A stretch of 64,000 nucleotides of DNA from CAIYRG01 sp964494505 (lineage in GTDB: Bacteria > Pseudomonadota > Alphaproteobacteria > Micropepsales > Micropepsaceae): NCBI GenBank assembly GCA_964494505.1, contig CAZBRO010000011.1:1-64000 (forward strand), written 5' to 3'. The notes beneath the pieces are model-generated. The model saw only the letters and a program-made list of their open reading frames with translations. It made no database searches and had not been told where the DNA came from. The position numbers and the translations under genes were made by a program. Below are positions 46,139 to 54,531 of the stretch, in pieces (position 1 is the first letter of the stretch; every line of letters starts with the position of its first letter).

Positions 46139-48055
46139 ATGGGGGCATTGATGGGTATGGCCGAGGCTCTGGCAGGTGCTGGCGGCTGTTCGGACCTCAA
46201 GGGATTGTTGGCGGTCGATCAGTCGGTGCTCGATGCGATACCGGCTGCCGTCGCCGTATGGTCGGCCGATGGCGTGCTGGTCCGCTTCAACCGGGAAGCC
46301 ATCGGGCTGTGGGGGCGCACGCCGCGCCCCGGCGATACGGAGGAGCGCCTTTACCGAATCGACGCGGCCGCGCGGTCCCGGACCGGAACGCCGCTCGAAA
46401 TCGCGCTCCGTACCGGGGAGCCTCAGCGCAACACCGATGCCACGATAGAGCGGCCCGACGGTTCGCGATCCATGGTGCTGGTCAACATCGAGGTGTTGAA
46501 ATCGGCCGACGGATGCATTCAGGGGGCGATCTCCTGCGCCCATGACATCACCCGGCGCAGGCAGGCCGCGGAGGATTCCCACGCCAAACGGGTGAAGGAG
46601 CTGGGCGCGCTGTATCGCTTCACCGCCAGACTGCACCGCACCCAATCGCTGCCGGAAGTCTATGAGGCGGCACTCGATGCCATTGTCGAAGCCCTGCAAT
46701 GCACGCGCGCTTCGATTTTGCTGTTCGACGACGCCGGAGCCATGCGGTACGTGGCGTGGCGGGGCCTCTCCGATGGTTATCGCAACGCGCTCGAGGGCCT
46801 CGTGCCTTGGTTGCCGGACCAAAAGGATCCGGAACCGATTTTAATCGGCGACATCGATGCATCCCGCATTTCCAACGAACTCAGGTCAATCGTAAAGGCC
46901 GAAGGTATCCGGGCGCTCGCCCTCATTCCGCTGGTCGTCAACGGCCGGCTGATCGGCAAGTTCATCGCCTATTACGACGCGCCCCATGTCCTCTCGGGCC
47001 ATGAGTCCGAGCTTGCGCTGACCACCGCGCGCCAACTCGCCTTCGGGATCGAGCGCAAGCGCGCCGAGCAAGCCCTGCGCCAGAACGAGGAAAGGCTCCG
47101 GCTCGCAACCCAGAGCGGCAAGGTCGGGCTGTGGGAATGGGATATCCGGGCCAATCGGGTATCGTGGACCGATTCGATCTTCGCCATTCACGGTGTCAGC
47201 AAACGGGAGTTCAGCCTGACCGTGGAGGGCTTCGCTTCGCTGGTGCATCCCGAAGACCACGCCTTCGTGATGGAAGCGCTCGATCGCAGCTTGCGTGACG
47301 ATGTGCCTTACGAGCTGGAATTCCGCGCCGTCAGGCCCGACGGGCAGGTGATCTGGCTGTTCGCCAACGGGATCGTGCTCCGCGACGGCAAGGAGCCTTT
47401 GCGCCTGCTTGGCGCCGTCTTCGACATCACCGAACGCAAAGCGGTCGAAGCCCAGCGGGACCTCTTGGTGGCCGAACTCAGCCATCGGGTGAAGAACACG
47501 CTTGCGACCGTCATCTCCATTGCGCAGCAGACCTTTTTGAGGGGCGCGTCGGCCGAGGAATCCCGCCGCTCTTTCGATGCGCGCATCCGTGCCCTTGCCC
47601 AGACTCATGGGCGGCTTGCGGAAGCCAATTGGTCGGGCGTCTCGCTGGAATGCCTCGTGCTGGACGAAACCGCGCCCTATCGCCGGGAGGACGACGGCAA
47701 TGTGCGTCTGTCGGGACCGAGCATCTTCCTCAACCCGAAACACGCAGTAACGCTCGGAATGGCGCTGCATGAGCTGTCGACCAACGCGGCGAAATATGGC
47801 GCGCTGTCGAGCAAGCGCGGGGCGGTGGACATCGTCTGGCACATAGCGCCGGAGGCGGAGGAACTGCGGATCCGGTGGATCGAATCCGGTGGACCCGCGG
47901 TCGTCCCGCCGGAGCGAAGCGGTTTCGGGCGGCTGCTGCTCGAACGCGCGCTGGCGTCGGATCTGCGGGGCACGGTGCAGTTGGATTTCGCCGAAGCCGG
48001 CGTGCAATGCGCCATTGCGTTTCCGTTGAGCGAACAGGCAGCGGGGTTCGCGTAA
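46139..48055 (+). CDS. HWE family sensor histidine kinase with PAS and GAF domains
   Basis: The 638-residue cytoplasmic kinase has an N-terminal PAS domain (about 20-140, IPAAVAVWSADGVLVRFNRE), a GAF domain (about 160-305), a second PAS/PAC domain (about 315-435, LRLATQSGKVGLWEWDIRAN) and an HWE kinase core. The phospho-acceptor is the His of ELSHRVKNTLATVISIAQQT (about 449), followed by the ATPase region with LGMALHELSTNAAKYGALS. No membrane segments are seen, so it senses an intracellular or light/redox cue. The response regulator gene follows 21 bases after its stop. Confidence 0.92.
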   Translation: MGALMGMAEALAGAGGCSDLKGLLAVDQSVLDAIPAAVAVWSADGVLVRFNREAIGLWGRTPRPGDTEERLYRIDAAARSRTGTPLEIALRTGEPQRNTDATIERPDGSRSMVLVNIEVLKSADGCIQGAISCAHDITRRRQAAEDSHAKRVKELGALYRFTARLHRTQSLPEVYEAALDAIVEALQCTRASILLFDDAGAMRYVAWRGLSDGYRNALEGLVPWLPDQKDPEPILIGDIDASRISNELRSIVKAEGIRALALIPLVVNGRLIGKFIAYYDAPHVLSGHESELALTTARQLAFGIERKRAEQALRQNEERLRLATQSGKVGLWEWDIRANRVSWTDSIFAIHGVSKREFSLTVEGFASLVHPEDHAFVMEALDRSLRDDVPYELEFRAVRPDGQVIWLFANGIVLRDGKEPLRLLGAVFDITERKAVEAQRDLLVAELSHRVKNTLATVISIAQQTFLRGASAEESRRSFDARIRALAQTHGRLAEANWSGVSLECLVLDETAPYRREDDGNVRLSGPSIFLNPKHAVTLGMALHELSTNAAKYGALSSKRGAVDIVWHIAPEAEELRIRWIESGGPAVVPPERSGFGRLLLERALASDLRGTVQLDFAEAGVQCAIAFPLSEQAAGFA

Positions 48056-48076
48056 GGCTGTCATGGATCACCCCCC

Positions 48077-48451
48077 TTGGATCAACACCCCCTGGAAGGC
48101 GCGCGCATCCTCATCGTGGAGGACGAATATTTGCTGGCGGCGATGCTCGAAGACGATTTGCGCGCCGCCGGCTGCACGATCGTGGGGCCGTTCAGCGGCC
48201 TCGCGCAGGCGATGGAAGCCTCCCGCCGCGAGGCGTTCGACGTGGCACTTCTGGACATCAATTTGAACGGTCAGATGGTTTATCCGCTGGCGGACGAATT
48301 GTCGTCGCGCGGCGTGCCGGCCGTGTTCCTGACCGGTTACGGCGCACTCAATCTGCCGGAGCGGTTCCGGCTGCATCCGCGCGTGTCCAAGCCTTACGAC
48401 GTGTCCGAACTGGTGAAGACGATCCGGAAGAACGTCCCCGCCCCTCGCTGA
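48077..48451 (+). CDS. Single-domain response regulator
   Basis: The 124-residue receiver domain has the acidic pair E15/D16 (ILIVEDEYLLAAML), the phospho-acceptor D60 in VALLDINLNG, T86 in VFLTGYG and K105 in RVSKPYD. There is no output domain, so it probably signals by protein contact, as usual for HWE kinase partners. No ATG lies in frame; the start is the TTG at 48077. An ATG at 48063 is out of frame by one base, separated by a run of six C, so a frameshift error or a true UUG start are both possible. Confidence 0.87.
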   Translation: MDQHPLEGARILIVEDEYLLAAMLEDDLRAAGCTIVGPFSGLAQAMEASRREAFDVALLDINLNGQMVYPLADELSSRGVPAVFLTGYGALNLPERFRLHPRVSKPYDVSELVKTIRKNVPAPR

Positions 48452-48501
48452 CGCGCGGCGCGCGGCGCCTGAGGAAATCCCGCCTCGTTGGAGTATCCGA
48501 A

Positions 48502-49701
48502 GTGAAGCAGTCTCAGCGTGTCATCGTCGTGGGCGGCGGCATCGGCGGCCTCACGGCCGCGCTTGCGCTGCTCAAACGCGGCGTCGATGTCGATCTGTAC
48601 GAACAGTCCGATGCCCTGAAGGAAGTGGGCGCGGGCATCCAGCTCGGCTCGAACGGCACGCGCGTCCTCTATGCGCTGGGGCTCGAAGAGGCGCTGGCGA
48701 AGGTTCAGGTCATTCCGGAACGCCGCGAATTGCGCCACTGGAGCACGGGTGAAACCTGGAACTGGTTCGAGTTGGGCGAGGTGTCCGCGGGCCGCTATGG
48801 CACGCCGCATCTGATGTTTCACCGGGGCGACCTGCACGGCGTTCTGACCGAAGCGGTCAAGCGCGAAAGGCCGGGCGCGATTGTGTTGAACAAGCGATGC
48901 ATCGGCGTGGAGCAATCACCCGACGCGGCCAGCGTGTCGTTCGAGGACGGCACGGGTGCGTCCGCGCCCATGATCATCGGCGCGGACGGCATCCATTCCA
49001 ACATCCGCAAATGCCTGTTCGGTGCAAGCAAGCCCGAATTCACCGGATGCGTCGCCTGGCGCGGCCTCATCCCGATGGCGCATTTGCCGGCGCATCTGCA
49101 ACGGATGGTCGGCACCAATTGGCTCGGACCGAGAGGCTTCGTCCTGCATTATCCGGTCAGGCGCGGCGAACTGATGAATTTCGTCGGTTGTGTCGAACGC
49201 GACGATTGGCGGATCGAATCCTGGGTGAGCGAAGGCACGCGAGACGAACTCGCCAACGATTATCGCGGCTGGCACGGCGATGTGCAGACGCTCATCGCCG
49301 CGATTCCCACGCCCTACAAATGGGCGCTGATGGTGCGTCCGCCCATGGAAGCATGGTCGAAGGAGCGCATCACGCTGATGGGGGACGCCTGCCATCCGAC
49401 GCTGCCGTTCCTGGGGCAAGGGGGCGTGATGGCCATCGAGGATGGTTATGTGCTCGCGGCATGCATCGAAAAATATTTCGACGATCCGGCGAAGGCGTTT
49501 GCGCGCTACGAGGACATCCGCAAGGAGCGCACCGCGATGGTGGTGAGAAAGGCTGCCGAAAACCGCGCCATGGCGTTCGAGCCGCGCCTTGCCGAACAGG
49601 GCGCGGTGGCGGACGCGATTGCGCGCGATTGGTTGCAGCTTCGCCTGAAGGAACGGATGGACTGGCTTTATGCCTATGACGCGACCGGAATCGCGGTGTG
49701 A
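48502..49701 (+). CDS. FAD-dependent monooxygenase (salicylate/3-hydroxybenzoate hydroxylase type)
   Basis: The 399-residue flavoprotein has the dinucleotide motif IVVGGGIGGLTAALALLKRG, the middle motif IIGADGIHSNIRKCL and the FAD ribose motif LMGDACHPTLPFLGQGG (about 293-309). These mark the group A aromatic hydroxylases. LGPRGFVLHYPVRRGELMNF further resembles the 3-hydroxybenzoate 6-hydroxylase/salicylate hydroxylase branch. The GTG start at 48502 has GGAG upstream. It is followed by a PhyH dioxygenase, so it may belong to a small aromatic or ether degradation set. Confidence 0.9.
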   Translation: MKQSQRVIVVGGGIGGLTAALALLKRGVDVDLYEQSDALKEVGAGIQLGSNGTRVLYALGLEEALAKVQVIPERRELRHWSTGETWNWFELGEVSAGRYGTPHLMFHRGDLHGVLTEAVKRERPGAIVLNKRCIGVEQSPDAASVSFEDGTGASAPMIIGADGIHSNIRKCLFGASKPEFTGCVAWRGLIPMAHLPAHLQRMVGTNWLGPRGFVLHYPVRRGELMNFVGCVERDDWRIESWVSEGTRDELANDYRGWHGDVQTLIAAIPTPYKWALMVRPPMEAWSKERITLMGDACHPTLPFLGQGGVMAIEDGYVLAACIEKYFDDPAKAFARYEDIRKERTAMVVRKAAENRAMAFEPRLAEQGAVADAIARDWLQLRLKERMDWLYAYDATGIAV

Positions 49702-49750
49702 CGCCGGCTGCGAAAGCGCGCTACAGTGATTGGAAAATGATGGGGTTGCC

Positions 49751-50602
49751 GTGCCCAAAGTGCTGACGCCGGAGCAAATCGAGAATTACCGCCGCGACGG
49801 GTTCCTCTCGCCGGTGCGGATTCTTTCCGCGGACGCAGCGGCGGAAGCCCGGGGGGAGCTGGAGTCGGTGGAGGCCGCTTCGGGCGGACAGTTGCGCGGA
49901 CTGGTCCGGACCAAGTTCTATCTGCGCTATCCGTTCGCGTACCGGCTCGCGACGTCGCTTGCGATTCTCGACGTGGTGGAAGACCTCATCGGCCCCGACA
50001 TCATGCTCTACCAGAACACGATCTGGGCGAAAGAGGCGGGCGAGGATTCCTATGTCAGCTGGCACCAGGACAACACCTATTTCGGCCATGTGCCGTGCGA
50101 GGTGTTGAGCGTGTGGCTGGCGCTGTCGCCGTCGCGTCCCGAATCGGGCGCCATGCGGTTCCTGCGCGGCTCGCACAGACTTGGGCAATTGCCGGTGCGC
50201 TACGAGGTCAAGGACGGCAACATGCTCTCGAGCGGACAGGTGGTGGACGCCGACCTCTCCGGGCTCGAAAGCGTGCAGACGTCGCTGGAACCGGGCGAGG
50301 CGTCGATCCACCACGCTTTCCTGGTGCACGGCTCGCCGCCGAACAAAGGCGCCGGCAGGCGCGTGGGGATGACGTTTGTATATCATCCGCCGTCTCTGAC
50401 GCAGTTCGGCGATCTTCCTACCAGCGCGTTGCTGGTGCGGGGCGAAGACCGCTATGGCCATTTCGAGCACGAACAGCCGCCGCTGGCCGCAGACGATCCC
50501 GCGACGATTGCGCGGCATGAACGCGGCGCCGCATTGTATCGCGCGAAAGCCGAAGAGCTCGGCAACCGCACCATCGACCGCCGAGATCGGGTTGGGGCGT
50601 GA
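49751..50602 (+). CDS. Phytanoyl-CoA dioxygenase (PhyH) family protein
   Basis: The 283-residue protein has the HxD iron motif in SWHQDNTYFG (about 103-106), the distal His in FLVHGSPPN (about 193) and the 2-oxoglutarate Arg in GRRVGMTFVY. The opening LTPEQIENYRRDGFLSPVRI is typical. The family is Fe(II)/2-oxoglutarate-dependent. The GTG at 49751 has GATGGGG upstream and gives the usual N-terminus; a TTG at 49730 would add seven residues. The 3' end abuts a repeat cluster and the second TctC gene. Confidence 0.9.
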   Translation: MPKVLTPEQIENYRRDGFLSPVRILSADAAAEARGELESVEAASGGQLRGLVRTKFYLRYPFAYRLATSLAILDVVEDLIGPDIMLYQNTIWAKEAGEDSYVSWHQDNTYFGHVPCEVLSVWLALSPSRPESGAMRFLRGSHRLGQLPVRYEVKDGNMLSSGQVVDADLSGLESVQTSLEPGEASIHHAFLVHGSPPNKGAGRRVGMTFVYHPPSLTQFGDLPTSALLVRGEDRYGHFEHEQPPLAADDPATIARHERGAALYRAKAEELGNRTIDRRDRVGA

Positions 50603-50630
50603 CGGCGTGGACACTCACGCCAATCTTCCA

Positions 50631-50694
50631 CCCTCCTCTTGAGGGAGGGGCGAAGACGCGACGCGCGTCAGCGCAAAGCGGCTTCGGGGAGGGG
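50631..50694 (-). repeat. Palindromic repeat, constant-arm family, copy D1 (inverted)
   Basis: On the minus strand: left arm CCCCTCCCCGA, a long centre rich in CGC palindromes (GACGCGCGTC), right arm CCCCTCCCTCAAGAGGAGGG. With D2 it forms a head-to-head pair separated by 18 bases, the same orientation as copies B and C around the DUF559 gene. It ends on the plus strand GGGGAGGGG immediately before ATG 50695. Confidence 0.85.
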
Positions 50695-51780
50695 ATGTTC
50701 GTTCGCAATAACTCCCCGCCCCGAACGGCATCGCTCCGCTCAGCCGTTCGACCCTGCCTCAAGGGTAGGGTGGCTGTTTGTGTATTTGCGCTGTTCGGTT
50801 TCGGGGGGGCGGCCGATGCCGCGCCGGCTGAGTTCTACAAAGGCCGCACGGTTCAGGTGATCGTCGGGTTCAGTCCGGGTGGCGGCTACGATCTGTACGC
50901 CCGCGTGCTGGCGCGTCATATCGGCAGGCATTTGCCCGGCAATCCCACGGTGGTGGCCGAGAACATGCCCGGCGCGGGATCGGTGAAGGCTGCCAATTAT
51001 CTCTACAATGTCGCGCCCAAGGACGGCACCCAATTCGGCATTTTCGACCGTGGCCTGCCGATGGAAAAACTGCTCGGCCGCGGCGAAGGCATCGCCTTCG
51101 ACGCCACCAAATTCGCCTGGCTCGGCAGCGTCACCGACGAACCTGCCGTATGCGGATTTTCCACGCGCTCCGGCATCCGGACCTGGGACGACATGAAGAC
51201 CAAGCCGTTCAAGGTGGGTGGCGCGGGGGCAACCGCGGACGACGAAATCTATCCCGCCGTGCTGAAGAACCTGTTCCATCTGCCGCTCCGGGTCGTCTCG
51301 GGCTATCCCGGCCGCGCCGAGACGGTACTCTCCATTCAGCGCGGCGAGATCGACGGGCTGTGCGGCTGGTCCTGGTCGTCCCTGATGAGCAATTACAAAT
51401 ATCTGCTCGACAGCAAGCAGATCGCGGTTCCCCTTCAGCTGGGCGTCGAGAAGAACCTCGACATCCCCGGCGTGCCGCTGGTGGGCGATCTGACGGCCGA
51501 CCCGAAAGAGAAGGCGGCGCTCAAGCTCATCTTCTCGCGGCTGACCATTGCGCGGCCCTTTGCGGCGCCGCCGGGCCTGCCGCCGGAGCGGACAAGAGCG
51601 CTGCGGGAGGCCTTCGACGCCACCATGAAGGACCCGGCGTTTCTCGCCGAAGCGGCAAAGCTCAATCTCGAAGTCCGGCCGCAGAATGGGGCCAAACTCG
51701 AACAATTGGTGCGCGAGATCTACACCTATCCCGCCGACGTGGTGAAGCTAGCCGCGGACGCGATTAGACCCGCCCGCTGA
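50695..51780 (+). CDS. TctC/Bug family periplasmic solute-binding protein, start altered by repeat (orphan)
   Basis: The mature part matches TctC receptors: AEFYKGRTVQVIVGFSPGGG, LPGNPTVVAENMPGAGSVKA and a family-length body. The signal peptide core AVCVFALFGFGGAADA remains, but everything upstream of it is repeat sequence. From ATG 50695 the first 25 codons (MFVRNNSPPRTASLRSAVRP and on) are encoded by the D1-D2 spacer and copy D2, supplying a positively charged n-region. A GTG at 50770 would leave an uncharged signal of about 17 residues; a GTG at 50599 reads through both repeats. No TctA/TctB genes are present. It resembles the receptor at 24654. Confidence 0.8.
   Translation: MFVRNNSPPRTASLRSAVRPCLKGRVAVCVFALFGFGGAADAAPAEFYKGRTVQVIVGFSPGGGYDLYARVLARHIGRHLPGNPTVVAENMPGAGSVKAANYLYNVAPKDGTQFGIFDRGLPMEKLLGRGEGIAFDATKFAWLGSVTDEPAVCGFSTRSGIRTWDDMKTKPFKVGGAGATADDEIYPAVLKNLFHLPLRVVSGYPGRAETVLSIQRGEIDGLCGWSWSSLMSNYKYLLDSKQIAVPLQLGVEKNLDIPGVPLVGDLTADPKEKAALKLIFSRLTIARPFAAPPGLPPERTRALREAFDATMKDPAFLAEAAKLNLEVRPQNGAKLEQLVREIYTYPADVVKLAADAIRPAR
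50713..50770 (+). repeat. Palindromic repeat, constant-arm family, copy D2
   Basis: Left arm TCCCCGCCCCGA, centre pairing AACGGC with GCCGTT around CATCGCTCCGCTCA, right arm CGACCCTGCCTCAAGGGTAG. It lies inside the reading frame of the TctC gene and ends where the hydrophobic core of the signal peptide begins. Confidence 0.8.
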
Positions 51781-51843
51781 TTTCAAGCGGCCGTCGGCAC
51801 GCGCTATAGTGGGAGCGGCGCGATCGTCACCCGGGAGTACGTC

Positions 51844-52710
51844 ATGAGCGGCGGCAGCAACACCATTCCGGTCGAGGCATGGAATACCGTTCTGTTCCAG
51901 AAATTCGTCCGCTTCCGGCATTTGCTGACGCGCGGACTTTCCGATCACAGCGACGAAGCGTTCCGGCGCAATGTCTATCCGGCGGGCGCGCGCGTGCTCG
52001 ATGTGGGTTGCGGTATGGGCGACACGACCCAAGCGATTGCCGCGCAGGTGGGCGGCACGGGTGCGGCCTTCGGTGCGGATTGCGCGCAGAATTTCGTCGA
52101 TCTGGCGGCGCGCGAAACCGCCGATATGGGCATCGCCAATGCGTCGTTCTTCGTGGCCGACGTTCAGGCCGACGATCTCAACGGCCCTTACGATCACGTG
52201 TTTTCGCGCTTCGGCACGATGTTCTTCAATCTTCCGGGTGCGGCGCTGCGCAATATGAGGCGCGCGCTCAAGCCCGGCGGCACGCTCACCATGATCGTGT
52301 GGCGCAAACGCGAGGACAATCCCTGGGTCCACGAGGCCGAACTGCTGGTCAAGGAAATGGTCCCCGTGGTCAAGCACGAAGAGACCGATCAGGTGCATTG
52401 CGGACCCGGTCCGTTTTCCATGGCCGGTCCGGATATGGTAAGCGAGATGCTCATGGCGGCGGGCTTCGACCGCATCGCATTTACGCGCTACGACACCGAT
52501 GTCTGTATCGGCCGCGATCTGGACGAGGCCATCGAATTCGCGATGGCCTTGGGGCCGGCAGGCGAGATCATCCGGCTCGCGGGCGAGGAAGGCGAGAAGC
52601 GCAAGCCCGAGGTGATCGCGGCGTTGCGCACGCTGTTGAAGCCCAATGCGCGCGAGGACGGCGTGTGGCTCGGGTCCAGCAGTTGGCGCGTCACCGCGCG
52701 CAATCCGTAA
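51844..52710 (+). CDS. Class I SAM-dependent methyltransferase
   Basis: The 288-residue protein has the SAM-binding motif I VLDVGCGMGDTTQAIAAQVG (about 47-66), motif II region SFFVADVQADDLNGPYDHVF and motif III ALKPGGTLTMIVWRK. This is the Methyltransf_11/25 fold of small-molecule methylases. DHVFSRFGTMFF is a typical post-II stretch. The substrate is unknown. It stands alone between the TctC and cupin genes. Confidence 0.9.
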   Translation: MSGGSNTIPVEAWNTVLFQKFVRFRHLLTRGLSDHSDEAFRRNVYPAGARVLDVGCGMGDTTQAIAAQVGGTGAAFGADCAQNFVDLAARETADMGIANASFFVADVQADDLNGPYDHVFSRFGTMFFNLPGAALRNMRRALKPGGTLTMIVWRKREDNPWVHEAELLVKEMVPVVKHEETDQVHCGPGPFSMAGPDMVSEMLMAAGFDRIAFTRYDTDVCIGRDLDEAIEFAMALGPAGEIIRLAGEEGEKRKPEVIAALRTLLKPNAREDGVWLGSSSWRVTARNP

Positions 52711-52744
52711 AATGCATGTTTGGCATTCAACCAGGGAGGGAGCC

Positions 52745-53146
52745 ATGAAGAGATTGATTGTTCCTGCCATCGTGGCGGCAAGCGCATTGGCGGCGGCCGC
52801 GGCATGGGCCGCGCAATCCGGGGACGGATTCCAGCCCAAGCCCTATTTCCAGATGCCGCTGGAGAAAGACCCTTCGCGGCAGGTGCGGCTGCAATCGGTG
52901 GTGATTCCGCCGGGTGCGGGAAACCAATTCCACCGCCATCCGGGCGATCAATGGTGGGCGGTGCAGGAAGGCGAAGTCACTTACACGATCAAGGGGCAGG
53001 CGCCCCGCGTGCTCAAGCCCGGCGATTTCGTCTACGTTCCGCGCGGCACCGTCCACCGCAACCAGAACCTGACCGACCGGCCGGCGCGCTCGATCGAACT
53101 CAACATCACCGACAAGGACAAGCCCCAGACCGAACAGGTTAATTGA
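52745..53146 (+). CDS. Exported cupin-domain protein
   Basis: The 133-residue protein has a Sec signal (MKRLIVPAIVAASALAAAAA WA) and a single cupin: NQFHRHPGDQWWAVQEGEVT (first metal motif with two His and a later Glu) and LKPGDFVYVPRGTVHRNQNL (second motif with His). It probably binds a metal in the periplasm; enzyme or storage role unknown. CAGGGAGGGAGCC precedes the ATG. It begins a run of exported metalloproteins ending at 56687. Confidence 0.88.
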   Translation: MKRLIVPAIVAASALAAAAAWAAQSGDGFQPKPYFQMPLEKDPSRQVRLQSVVIPPGAGNQFHRHPGDQWWAVQEGEVTYTIKGQAPRVLKPGDFVYVPRGTVHRNQNLTDRPARSIELNITDKDKPQTEQVN

Positions 53147-53157
53147 CGCACGCGCGT

Positions 53158-53244
53158 CCTCATGCTTCGACAGGCTCATGCTTCGACAGGCTCAGCATGA
53201 GGAAAATTTATTCTCTTCCTCACCCTGAGCTTGCCGAAGGGTGA
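53158..53244. repeat. Intergenic palindromic repeats (TTCGACAGGCTCA family), two or more copies
   Basis: A copy from 53158 (CCTCATGCTTCGACAGGCTC, repeated once, then AGCATGAGG) is followed after 14 bases by an inverted half (CCTCACCCTGAGCTTGCCGA, AGGGTGAG). Together they can form one long hairpin between the cupin and beta-lactamase genes. A related copy lies at 28172-28215. Confidence 0.75.
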
Positions 53245-53275
53245 GACACCGGTTTGCCACTTCGCGGAGGGAACA

Positions 53276-54181
53276 ATGAAGTCGAATATTATTGCATCAC
53301 TTCTTGCCGGCGGCGCGCTCGCGTTCACAACTGGCGAGGCCGCCGCACAGAACCCGCCGCCGCCCGATCACCCGTCCGTCACCGTGCACGGCCAGACCTT
53401 CACGCCGCGCACGATCCTGTCGCGCAACATGGGCACGCGCGAGGATCAGGAGACGCAATTTCCGCCGCACAAGATCATCGGCAACATCTATTACGTGGGA
53501 ACCAGGACGCTCAGCTCGTTCCTGATCGTGACGCCGCAGGGCAACATCCTCATGGACAGCACCTATGAGCGCAATGTGCCGGTGATCAAGAAATCCGTCG
53601 AGGACCTCGGGTTCAAATTCTCCGACATCAAGATACTGCTCGGCAATCACGCCCATGGCGACCACATGGAAGGCGATGCCGCGGTGAAGCAATTGACCGG
53701 CGCGCAGGTCGTCTCGATGGCTGAGGACGTGCCGGCACTGAAGGCGATGAAGCCCGGCGGCAAGGAGCACCCCATCGACCGCGTCATCCATGACGGCGAT
53801 ACGGTGAACTTAGGCGGCGTGACGCTGACCGCGCATCTGACGGCAGGCCATACGCATGGCTGCACGAGCTGGACGACGACGGCCCAGGAGGGCGGGAAAA
53901 CCTACAACGTGCTGCTCGGATGTTCCTTGCGCGCGCCCGCCAACGTGACGCCGGACATCGCGGCCGAGTTCGACCGCTCGTTCAAGGTGGTGCGCACGCT
54001 TCCCTGCGATGTGCAGTTGGGCGATCACGGCGCCCAATACAACATGCAGGAGAAATACGCGAAGCTGAAGGCGGGCGCGCCCAATCCGTTCATCTCGCCC
54101 AAGACCTGCTTCGACGAGGCCGATGTCGAAGAGGCCATGTACCACGCGCTGGTGGACGAACAGAAAGCGGCCAAGCGCTAG
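53276..54181 (+). CDS. Subclass B3 metallo-beta-lactamase-like protein
   Basis: The 301-residue protein has a Sec signal and the zinc motif NHAHGDHMEGD (H125, H127, D129, H130), LTAGHTHGCTSWT (H192, the H196 position of the standard numbering) and a late His in LGDHGAQYNM. That set matches the B3 subclass, including the GHTxGxTxWT motif of L1-type enzymes. It would hydrolyse beta-lactams or another cyclic ester or amide in the periplasm. No MBL-type regulator adjoins it. CGGAGGGAAC precedes ATG 53276. Confidence 0.9.
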   Translation: MKSNIIASLLAGGALAFTTGEAAAQNPPPPDHPSVTVHGQTFTPRTILSRNMGTREDQETQFPPHKIIGNIYYVGTRTLSSFLIVTPQGNILMDSTYERNVPVIKKSVEDLGFKFSDIKILLGNHAHGDHMEGDAAVKQLTGAQVVSMAEDVPALKAMKPGGKEHPIDRVIHDGDTVNLGGVTLTAHLTAGHTHGCTSWTTTAQEGGKTYNVLLGCSLRAPANVTPDIAAEFDRSFKVVRTLPCDVQLGDHGAQYNMQEKYAKLKAGAPNPFISPKTCFDEADVEEAMYHALVDEQKAAKR

Positions 54182-54189
54182 GCCGGGCG

Positions 54190-54378
54190 CTAGCCGGCCA
54201 GCTCCCGCGCGCGCTGCGCCTTCGCGGCTGGGGCCTTCGGGGCGTGCGCGGGAACTGTGCGTGCGCCGCTGCGTCCGAGATAGGGCGCGATCAGGGCAAG
54301 AAATCCCGTCAGGATGAAGACGGCGGGAAACAGCACGGCCAGGGCCATGAATTGCGTGTGCAGCGTAACAACCGGCAT
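54190..54378 (-). CDS. Small single-pass membrane protein
   Basis: The 62-residue protein has one membrane helix (MALAVLFPAVFILTGFLALI, residues 11-30) and a basic, Ala/Pro-rich C-terminal tail (RTVPAHAPKAPAAKAQRARE). GGAGGGTTATTCG precedes ATG 54378, a good ribosome-binding site. No family is recognised. It faces away from the surrounding plus-strand genes. The function could be structural or regulatory; it may be a membrane-associated microprotein. Confidence 0.6.
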   Translation of the reverse strand: MPVVTLHTQFMALAVLFPAVFILTGFLALIAPYLGRSGARTVPAHAPKAPAAKAQRARELAG

Positions 54379-54531
54379 CGAATAACCCTCCAATATCGAC
54401 GGAAAGCAGCATTGTCCGGCCTGTCCGTCCGGCCTTTGATCTGCATCAAACCGGCCCGCCATGAGCGTTCCCTCGATTTTGAGCGGTCCGGAACGGTGCT
54501 AGTCTTCGCTTCACGCGCCAGGGAGGGTCGC

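Noticed and set aside
48063..48266. ATG-started frame at the head of the response regulator
   Set aside because: Its product is Arg/Ser/Thr-rich and loses the receiver domain; the domain is in the neighbouring frame from TTG 48077.
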